Source of the DNA: Thermocrinis sp.
Lineage (GTDB): Bacteria; Aquificota; Aquificia; Aquificales; Aquificaceae
DNA: 14,142 nt
NCBI GenBank assembly: GCA_022759285.1
Contig: JAEMPM010000113.1
Location: 1-14,142 of the forward strand
Direction of reading: 5' to 3'
Shown: piece by piece, positions 1-5,859 of the stretch
How positions within the stretch are numbered: the first letter of the stretch is position 1
Layout of the letters: every line of letters begins with the position of its first letter
The notes under the pieces: generated by a model
Database searches by the model: none
The model's input: only the letters and a program-made list of their open reading frames with translations
What the model was told of the DNA's origin: nothing
Translations under genes and position numbers: made by a program

Positions 1-26
1 ACGATTTTATCTTTTGTACTCTGGAG

Positions 27-32
27 TATAAT
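27..32 (+). promoter_or_regulatory. Candidate -10 element for the gcvT operon
   Basis: A perfect TATAAT hexamer ends 6 nt before the gcvT ATG at 39, so a normal start point would fall on or next to the A of the start codon and give a leaderless mRNA. No good -35 box is visible at the expected spacing (around 4-10, AT-rich only). A GGAG at 23-26 is 12 nt from the ATG, which is far for a ribosome binding site, and it overlaps the hexamer region. Upstream sequence is cut by the window edge. Confidence 0.3.
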
Positions 33-38
33 TTTTCT

Positions 39-1061
39 ATGAAAACCACACCTTTGCACCCTTTACACATCCAATTAAAGGCAAAATTTACGGAGTTTGC
101 AGGATATCAAATGCCTTTGCAGTATTCCTCTATAGTAGAAGAGGTTATGGCGGTCAGGAGTTCTGCGGGACTTTTTGATATATCCCACATGGGAAGACTT
201 TGGGTTAGAGGAAAAGATGCAAAACAAAAACTGGACTTTTTGACTACCAGTTCCCTGGACAAGCTCAAATACGGCAAAGTGCAGTATAACTTATTGGTCA
301 ACGAGAAAGGAGGTGTAAAGGACGATATAACTGTTTATATGATGGGGGAGGAGGAATACTTTTTGTGTGTAAACAGTATAAACAGGGAGAAGGTTTTAAA
401 CTGGCTTATATCCTGGGGTCTAACTGTGGAAGATTGGACCTTTCAGAGTGTGCAAATAGCTCTTCAGGGTAAATCCGCAGAGGAAAAATTGAGGAAGTAT
501 TTTGACGTTAGCGGTTTGAAAAGATTCAACTTTTTGACAGTTGGGAATGTAATAATTTCCCGCACAGGCTACACAGGAGAGGATGGCTTTGAAATTTACG
601 CACCCATCAAAGAGGGTATTGAAATTTTTGAGGCTCTTTCAAAAGAGGTGCAAACCTGTGGACTTGGTGCAAGGGATGTTTTGAGGATAGAGGCGGGTAT
701 GCCTCTGTATGGACACGAACTTTCGGAGGATATCTCTCCTCTAATGGCAAGCTTAGACAGGTTTGTAAGTAGGGAAAAGAACTTTTTAGGGAAGGATGAG
801 ATGTTTTCAAAGGAGCCACAAAGAAAACTCTTTGGTCTTGAGTTGCAAGAAAGGGGTGTTCCTAGGGAAGGCTACCGGATAGAGATGAACGGCAGGGAAA
901 TAGGTGTGGTCTCAAGCGGAACCTTTTCACCCATCTTAAAAAAGGGCATAGCCCTTTGCTTTGTGGATAAGGAATATCTGAGAGAGGGCACGGAGGTCAA
1001 TCTTGTGATCAGGGAAAAACCTGTAAAGGCAGTCCTAAGAAGGCATCCCTTCATAAGGTAA
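39..1061 (+). CDS. gcvT: Aminomethyltransferase (glycine cleavage system T-protein)
   Basis: The T-protein transfers the methylene group from aminomethyl-lipoyl H-protein to tetrahydrofolate and releases ammonia, in the cytoplasmic glycine cleavage system. The 340-residue product shows the family motifs in order: FDISHMG at 46-52, GGVKDDITVY at 91-100 with the catalytic Asp at 96, TGYTGEDGFEIY at 176-187, the GLGARDVLRIEAGMPLYGHE block at 208-227, and the C-terminal SSGTFSPIL at 292-300. Length is close to the usual 360. No gcvH or gcvP lies in the window, so the rest of the system must be elsewhere. The ATG start is supported by the immediate N-terminal family homology (PLHPLH...GFAGY-like). 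Its stop overlaps the tilS start by one base (TAATG), implying translational coupling. It is distinguished from YgfZ and dimethylglycine dehydrogenases by length and by the conserved KDD. Confidence 0.95.
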   Translation: MKTTPLHPLHIQLKAKFTEFAGYQMPLQYSSIVEEVMAVRSSAGLFDISHMGRLWVRGKDAKQKLDFLTTSSLDKLKYGKVQYNLLVNEKGGVKDDITVYMMGEEEYFLCVNSINREKVLNWLISWGLTVEDWTFQSVQIALQGKSAEEKLRKYFDVSGLKRFNFLTVGNVIISRTGYTGEDGFEIYAPIKEGIEIFEALSKEVQTCGLGARDVLRIEAGMPLYGHELSEDISPLMASLDRFVSREKNFLGKDEMFSKEPQRKLFGLELQERGVPREGYRIEMNGREIGVVSSGTFSPILKKGIALCFVDKEYLREGTEVNLVIREKPVKAVLRRHPFIR

Positions 1062-1954
1062 TGGCATATCATAGCCTTCTGAGGAAGGTTATAACTCTAC
1101 AAAGGAAGGTAAAGTTGATCCCTCCCAACAGTGCTATTCTTGTGGCTTTCTCTGGGGGCGTAGATTCATCTTCTTTAGCAGTAGCCCTGCAAAGGTTAAA
1201 AGAGCCCTTAAAGATCAAACGCTTGGCTCTTTTGCACATAAACCATCTTTTGAGGGGAGAAGAATCTTACAGGGATGAAAACTTTGCAAAGGATTTTGCT
1301 CGAAAGTACTCCTTAGAGCTTTTTGTGGAGAGAGTGGATGTGCCAAATTTAGCCAAAAAAAGGGGAGGCAACATAGAGGCGACCGCAAGGAAGGAAAGAT
1401 ACAGGCTCTTTGAGGAAGTGAGAAAAAGGGAAGGTTTTGACTTGGTAGCAACTGCCCATCACTTGGGAGACTTGGTGGAGACTATAATTCTTTGGCTCAC
1501 ACGGGGCACTGGGCTTGAGGGACTTTTAGGCTTTGAACCAGTAGAAGGCAACATTGTAAGACCTTTTTACCTTGCCACTCGGCAGGAAATAGAGGATTTT
1601 GCCAAAAAGCAAGCCATTGAGTGGGTGGAGGATTCCACCAACTATGACATTTCTTTGGCAAGGAACAGAATAAGGCACAGGGTAGTGCCCGAGTTAAAGA
1701 CCATAAACCCAAATCTGGAAGAAAGCGTGCTTAGGATGAGAGAGATTTTAAAGGAAGAGAACGAACTTATTGAAAGGTTAGTCCAGACTGCCCTTTTGAA
1801 GGTAAAAGAGGAGGGAAGGGAAGGCTTTTTAAAACTGGAGCCAGCCCTCCAAAGGCGTGTGGTAATGAGACTGTACGGGGTGAAGAACTTCAAAGAGGTG
1901 AGTAGGATCATAAACAGGATAAAGAAGGGGGATAAAATATCAGTAAGTGTTTAA
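1061..1954 (+). CDS. tilS: tRNA(Ile)-lysidine synthetase
   Basis: TilS uses ATP and lysine to convert C34 of the minor tRNA-Ile (CAU anticodon) to lysidine, changing both codon reading (AUA) and aminoacylation; it is essential in most bacteria. The 297-residue protein has the N-type PP-loop SGGVDSS at 31-37, NHLLRG at 61-66, EATARKERY at 106-114, AHHLGD at 132-137, RGTGLEGL at 148-155, RPFY at 167-170, DSTNYD at 191-196 and RNRIRH at 201-206, all TilS signatures. It ends about 90 residues after the last motif, so it has the first helical C-terminal domain but not the second one of E. coli TilS (432 aa); Aquifex-type TilS is known to be short in the same way. The ATG overlaps the gcvT stop. 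ATA is a common Ile codon throughout the window, consistent with a strong need for this enzyme. Confidence 0.95.
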   Translation: MAYHSLLRKVITLQRKVKLIPPNSAILVAFSGGVDSSSLAVALQRLKEPLKIKRLALLHINHLLRGEESYRDENFAKDFARKYSLELFVERVDVPNLAKKRGGNIEATARKERYRLFEEVRKREGFDLVATAHHLGDLVETIILWLTRGTGLEGLLGFEPVEGNIVRPFYLATRQEIEDFAKKQAIEWVEDSTNYDISLARNRIRHRVVPELKTINPNLEESVLRMREILKEENELIERLVQTALLKVKEEGREGFLKLEPALQRRVVMRLYGVKNFKEVSRIINRIKKGDKISVSV

Positions 1955-1975
1955 TTACTTTTTAGGAGGTACCAG

Positions 1976-2404
1976 ATGCTCACTATAACCGAATACTTGA
2001 CTCATGAACATAGAGAGTGCGACGAGCTTTACGCAAAGGTGGAGGAGCTTTTAAAGAAGGGACAGTGGGAAGATGCAAAAAGAGTCTTTGCTGAGTTTAA
2101 GACTGAAACCCTTAAACACTTTCAAAGGGAAGAGGACGTGCTCTTTCCTGAATTTGAAGCTAGAACAGGCATAGTTATGGGTCCTACTCAGGTAATGAGA
2201 ATGGAGCATGACCAAGCGAGGGAACTTATAGAGAGAATGGAAAAGGCATTGGAGGAAAAGAAAGAAAAGGAATTTTTTGCTATCGGAGACACTTATATGA
2301 TCCTTATCCAACAGCATAATCTAAAGGAAGAAAACATCCTCTATCCAATGTGCGACCAACATTTAGACCCTTCTGAAATGATTCAAAAGATGGGAAATAT
2401 ATAG
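1976..2404 (+). CDS. Hemerythrin-like (HHE) domain protein
   Basis: A single-domain, all-helical protein of 142 residues predicted to bind a non-haem di-iron centre. Metal-ligand candidates are spaced as in hemerythrin HHE domains: H10/H12, H48 with E52 (HxxxE), H78, and H114 with E118 (second HxxxE). There is no signal peptide or membrane segment, so it should be cytoplasmic. Known roles of such proteins include O2 or NO binding, iron storage and repair of damaged Fe-S centres (YtfE/RIC type). It lacks the N-terminal ScdA-like domain and the conserved N-terminal cysteines of YtfE, so the RIC role is not assured. A strong Shine-Dalgarno AGGAGGT (1964-1970) lies 5 nt before the ATG. The next gene, a membrane protein, starts 3 nt after its stop, so the two are very likely co-expressed. 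Confidence 0.88.
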   Translation: MLTITEYLTHEHRECDELYAKVEELLKKGQWEDAKRVFAEFKTETLKHFQREEDVLFPEFEARTGIVMGPTQVMRMEHDQARELIERMEKALEEKKEKEFFAIGDTYMILIQQHNLKEENILYPMCDQHLDPSEMIQKMGNI

Positions 2405-2407
2405 CCT

Positions 2408-3583
2408 ATGAGAGGTCTCTCCATCCATCAAGCACCACCTTTTCAGATTATAGCCCTTTACTTTTCAACCGCATGCGTATTTTGGTTTTTATCCTCTTTG
2501 CTGGAGCTTTTTCTCTTCTTTAAAAAAGAGTTAAACCTTCCCTTACTGGTTCATAGTCACGTGGTAGGTTTTGCCTTAATGACTATGCTTGGTGCCCTCT
2601 TTCAGATGCTTCCAGTGGTTGCTGGTGCGGTTATATCGGAACCCCTCAAAAAGGCAATACCCCTATACTTAGCTCTGCTTTTGTCTTCTCTTCTCTTTCT
2701 TGATGGTTTTTTATTGAAGAAGGAAAGATTTTTGCTCTTTGGTGCAACTTTATTGATGCTCAGCATAATCTCCGCAGTTTCTCTTATGCTCTATCATCTC
2801 CTTCCTAAAAAGAGTTTTGTGCCGACAGTTAGGGGCTTTAAGTTCAGCCTCTTTTTCTTGCTCGTTGCCACTTTCTCCGGTTATCTTTTTTTGACCTTAA
2901 AGGAACCTCTATTTTTCAAAATTCACTACCCCTTTATGCTTTGGGGTTGGATTGGGGGGCTCATAGCAAGCGTTTCCTTTCAGGTAATAGAGCTTTTTTA
3001 TACCACACCACCTTATCCTAGATTTTTCGCATGGTACTTTCACATTTTGGTATCTTTCTTCCTCATTTTCTCCCTTTTGGGAGAATCATTTCTATACCGG
3101 TTACCATTATCCATCCTCTACATAATCTACGCCCTAACTACTGTATATCTACTTTTAAAGAGCAAAAGAAGTGTTTTGGAGTACACTCCAAAGTTTTGGC
3201 TTTTGGGTATGGGACTCCTCCTGTTGGCAAGCATCTTCTTTGTTTTTGGTGAGTTCTTGGCTTTCTTGGTTTCCTTTGTATTGTTCTCTAGTTCAATAAT
3301 ACTTGGCATGATGCAAAGGATCATTCCCTTTTTGGTATGGTTCCATCTGAGCGGTTTTGGTTTAAAGAATGCACCTTTGATGTTTGAGATCATTCCACCG
3401 AGCCGACAGGCAATAACCTTCTACAGCTTTTTGATCCTTTGCCTCTCCATGCCTTTCGCTCTTATAAACACGAACTTTCTGATAGTCTCCATAATACTGC
3501 ATCTTTTTACCGCCTCGGTTTTACTATTTAACGTGCTTGAGGGTATTGGAATATATTTAAAGTATGTTAAACGGGGCCTTTAG
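2408..3583 (+). CDS. Polytopic membrane protein, NnrS/haem-copper oxidase subunit I-like
   Basis: A 391-residue, extremely hydrophobic protein with about 12 membrane segments (roughly 13-38, 47-72, 83-101, 106-130, 144-164, 172-198, 207-228, 231-251, 264-284, 287-309, 335-356, 358-383). Several His lie in or beside membrane segments: H49-x-H51, followed by GALFQMLPV at 62-70; H173, followed by WGWIGGL at 178-184 and VSFQVIELFY at 189-198; H212, H313 and H365. This pattern recalls the single-chain haem-copper-oxidase-I-like and NnrS proteins tied to NO/O2 metabolism. The paired His of the oxidase CuB site is absent, so respiratory oxidase activity is unlikely. No strong Shine-Dalgarno is seen; it starts 3 nt after the hemerythrin stop and is probably translationally coupled. 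Haem or metal binding is inferred, and the precise function is unknown. Confidence 0.75.
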   Translation: MRGLSIHQAPPFQIIALYFSTACVFWFLSSLLELFLFFKKELNLPLLVHSHVVGFALMTMLGALFQMLPVVAGAVISEPLKKAIPLYLALLLSSLLFLDGFLLKKERFLLFGATLLMLSIISAVSLMLYHLLPKKSFVPTVRGFKFSLFFLLVATFSGYLFLTLKEPLFFKIHYPFMLWGWIGGLIASVSFQVIELFYTTPPYPRFFAWYFHILVSFFLIFSLLGESFLYRLPLSILYIIYALTTVYLLLKSKRSVLEYTPKFWLLGMGLLLLASIFFVFGEFLAFLVSFVLFSSSIILGMMQRIIPFLVWFHLSGFGLKNAPLMFEIIPPSRQAITFYSFLILCLSMPFALINTNFLIVSIILHLFTASVLLFNVLEGIGIYLKYVKRGL

Positions 3584-3623
3584 ACTTTGAGAAAATAGAA
3601 GAGGGCGTTCTAAGAAGAATTTC

Positions 3624-3632
3624 TGATAAAAT
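3624..3632 (+). promoter_or_regulatory. Candidate extended -10 promoter for ychF
   Basis: TGATAAAAT matches the extended -10 consensus TGnTATAAT at all but one position and ends 14 nt before the ychF ATG, so the transcript would have a leader of about 8 nt. No -35 match is seen at 16-18 nt, which extended -10 promoters can tolerate. No Shine-Dalgarno precedes ychF, consistent with a very short leader. The element sits in the 63-nt gap after the membrane-protein gene. Confidence 0.35.
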
Positions 3633-3646
3633 AAACTCGCTTTGAC

Positions 3647-4753
3647 ATGGGATTCAGCTGTGGAATAGTAGGGCTTCCCAATGTGGGAAAATCAACTCTT
3701 TTTAATGCTCTTTTGCAGTCTGCAAAGGCTCAGTCTGCCAACTATCCCTTCTGCACTATTGAACCCAATGTGGGCGTGGTAGAGGTGCCAGACCAAAGGC
3801 TTTATCACATAGCCCAAAAGGAGAGATCAAGAAAGATCACACCTACCTTCATAGAGTTTTGGGACATTGCGGGCTTGGTAAGAAACGCCAGCAAAGGAGA
3901 GGGCCTAGGTAATCAGTTCTTGGCAAACATAAGAGAAGTGGATGCCATAGTTCAGGTTCTGAGATGCTTTGATGACCCGGATGTGGTGCACGTGGAGGGA
4001 GAGGTTGACCCAATAAGGGACGCCCAGATTATAGACTTGGAGCTTATAGCCAAAGACCTGGAAACAGTAGAAAGGAGGTTAGAAAAGGTTCAGAAGATGG
4101 CAAGGCTTGGAGACAAAAAGGTGAAAGAGGAACTTGAACACTTGGAAAAGATAAAGGCAGTCCTTGACAGAATGGAACCTCTTAGAAGGCACAAACAAGA
4201 ACTTGGAGAGGAAACCATAGAGTATGCAAAGAAAACTCTATTTTTGCTTTCTATTAAGCCCACCATGTACGTTGCCAATGTGGGAGAGAAAGATTTGCCA
4301 GAGGGTAATGAGTGGTCCGAAAGGGTAAAAGCCTACGCAGAGCAAGAGTCTGCGCCAGTGGTGGTTATGTGCGCCAAGCTTGAAGCAGATCTGATCGGAT
4401 TAGAAGATCAAGAAAAGCTTGAGCTTTTGAAGGCTTACGGGTTAGAAGAGCCCGGACTCAACAAACTGATAAGAGAGGGTTATCGTCTGCTTGGACTTAT
4501 AACATTCTTTACTGCCGGCGAGAAGGAAAGCAGGGCTTGGACCATCAAAAAGGGCACAAAGGCACCACAAGCGGCTGGAAAGATCCACTCGGACATGGAA
4601 AGAGGCTTTATTGCAGCGGAAGTCATCAACTACGAAGAGTACAAAAACCTCCCATCCCTCAGCAAGGCGAAGGAGCTTGGCTTAGTAAGGTTGGAGGGCA
4701 AGGATTACGTGGTTCAAGACGGAGACATAATGTACTTTAGGTTCAATGTGTAA
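3647..4753 (+). CDS. ychF: Redox-regulated ATPase/GTPase YchF (Obg family)
   Basis: YchF is a universally conserved ribosome-associated P-loop NTPase of the Obg family, which in E. coli and human (OLA1) prefers ATP and acts in translation and stress responses. The 368-residue product has G1 GLPNVGKS at 9-16, the switch I region ANYPFCTIEPNVG at 31-43, G3 DIAG at 73-76 followed by the glycine-rich ASKGEGLGNQFL at 81-92, a coiled-coil helical insertion around 135-195, and NVGE at 211-214 in place of the GTP-specific NKxD, as in other YchF proteins. A C-terminal TGS domain (about 283-366) ends in the typical VVQDGDIMYFRFNV. Length and domain order are normal. It begins 63 nt after the preceding gene and its last 11 nt overlap the convergent glycosyltransferase gene. 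Confidence 0.97.
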   Translation: MGFSCGIVGLPNVGKSTLFNALLQSAKAQSANYPFCTIEPNVGVVEVPDQRLYHIAQKERSRKITPTFIEFWDIAGLVRNASKGEGLGNQFLANIREVDAIVQVLRCFDDPDVVHVEGEVDPIRDAQIIDLELIAKDLETVERRLEKVQKMARLGDKKVKEELEHLEKIKAVLDRMEPLRRHKQELGEETIEYAKKTLFLLSIKPTMYVANVGEKDLPEGNEWSERVKAYAEQESAPVVVMCAKLEADLIGLEDQEKLELLKAYGLEEPGLNKLIREGYRLLGLITFFTAGEKESRAWTIKKGTKAPQAAGKIHSDMERGFIAAEVINYEEYKNLPSLSKAKELGLVRLEGKDYVVQDGDIMYFRFNV

Positions 4754-5771
4754 AAATCTCGAGGATTTTATTTATGGTCCTTTGGGCGGAAAAATTTTCC
4801 CAGTATAGCTTTTGGGAGTTTTGAGAGAAGGTTTCCCAGTTTTCCAAAGCCAAGGAGAGCTTTTCCTTAAGTGCCTCCGGGTTTCCTCTTTCAAAGATGT
4901 AGCCGTTGAAACCTTCTATTACCGCCTCCTTTTGCCCTCCCGAATCAGAAACTACCAAGGCACAGCCACTTATTAGCGCCTCAAGGGCAACCCTTGGGAA
5001 GGCTTCCTCCCCCCTTGATGGAATAACACATACATGAGCTTGGGCGTAGTATTTTTCCACCTCTGGGGTATAGCCCACAAAGAGAAAGTTTTCCCGGTAG
5101 CCTTGAACCATAGCCTTCAAATCCACCTCCGCCCTTCCGCTACCCACAAAGATGCATTCAATGGGATAGCCCTTTTTTAAAAGCTCCAAACAAGCCTTTG
5201 CTAAGTCAAAGACACCCTTTCCTTCATCCAGCTTGCCCACAAAAAGAACTTTTAGCTTGCCATTCTTTGGTTTTTGAGTAGCTTTGAACCTGTCCTCTTC
5301 TATGATGTTGTAAACTATCTCTACCTTTTGCGGTGGTACACCTTCCCTTATTAAGTTCTGCCTAACATGTTGGCTTACCGCCAAAAATTTGTCCACAAAG
5401 GGAAAGACAAACTTCCGGACTGTCCACTCTCTCATACGGGACATGTGCCTGAAGAAAAAAACTTTACTACCCGCCAGCTTTCCGCAGTAAAGAACATCTG
5501 GATACTCCTTTCCATTGTTGGCTACCACAATATCCGGCTTTTCTGAACTTATGGCTCTATACAGCTTTATCATGCTCGGCAGTGTTAGACTATGGGGAAA
5601 GGGTATGTAAAGCTTTCTTACGAAGTCCGTATTTTGATCCACAAAACTGCCCTTGGCACATATTAGGGTTACGTCAAAGAAATCCTTCAGGTATTTCAGC
5701 ATGCTTACGGTGTGGATCTCTGTGCCTCCAAAGTTCGGATTTGGATTGCCGTTAACCCAAAAAACCCTCAA
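4743..5771 (-). CDS. Glycosyltransferase, GT4-type (GT-B fold)
   Basis: Predicted to transfer a sugar from a nucleotide-sugar donor to a cell-surface glycan or lipopolysaccharide acceptor; the substrate cannot be read from the sequence. The 342-residue protein has an N-terminal acceptor domain with NPNFGGTE at 11-18, a linker with GVPPQKVEIVYNIIEED at 144-160, and a donor domain with VLFVGKLDEGKG at 175-186, FVGSGRAE at 208-215 and the E-x7-E motif at 256-264 within EEAFPRVALEAL, then GQKEAVIEGFNGYIF at 279-293. The start is TTG at 5771: the same frame is closed by a stop about 8 codons upstream and no ATG or GTG lies between. GAGGAG lies just before the TTG. It follows nuoG after 84 nt on the same strand, so it is probably read through from the nuoG promoter, although no functional link to complex I is evident. 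Confidence 0.9.
   Translation of the reverse strand: MRVFWVNGNPNPNFGGTEIHTVSMLKYLKDFFDVTLICAKGSFVDQNTDFVRKLYIPFPHSLTLPSMIKLYRAISSEKPDIVVANNGKEYPDVLYCGKLAGSKVFFFRHMSRMREWTVRKFVFPFVDKFLAVSQHVRQNLIREGVPPQKVEIVYNIIEEDRFKATQKPKNGKLKVLFVGKLDEGKGVFDLAKACLELLKKGYPIECIFVGSGRAEVDLKAMVQGYRENFLFVGYTPEVEKYYAQAHVCVIPSRGEEAFPRVALEALISGCALVVSDSGGQKEAVIEGFNGYIFERGNPEALKEKLSLALENWETFSQNSQKLYWENFSAQRTINKILEIFTH
4753..4769. terminator. Weak bidirectional hairpin at the ychF/glycosyltransferase junction
   Basis: AAAATC (4753-4758) and GATTTT (4764-4769) form a 6-bp AT-rich stem with a 5-nt loop, placed exactly where the two convergent genes end. On the - strand the stem runs into a T-run. The stem has only one G-C pair, so it would be weak, especially in a thermophile. 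It lies inside the last codons of the glycosyltransferase gene. Confidence 0.2.
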
Positions 5772-5859
5772 TTCTCCTCGTAATCCAACTGGTTATAAAC
5801 CGCAAAGATGTTAGCAAGGCAAAGGCAAGCACTACAAAAAGCAGAATTAAAGAGTCTAT
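5752..5859 (-). other. Possible membrane microprotein frame between nuoG and the glycosyltransferase
   Basis: The frame encodes 35 codons: an Asp-Ser start, a strongly hydrophobic run (LILLFVVLAFALL), then an arginine-containing amphipathic tail (FITSWITRRIEGF) ending at a TAA inside the first codons of the glycosyltransferase. This is the layout of a single-pass bacterial microprotein. No ATG, GTG or TTG stands at its head; the first plausible codon is ATA (5859-5857), or GTG inside the hydrophobic run. An ATG at 5863-5861 is in another frame and gives an unremarkable Cys-rich 31-residue peptide that stops on the TTGA of the glycosyltransferase start. A non-standard start, a sequence error in the A6 run just upstream, or chance are all possible. 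Confidence 0.25.
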
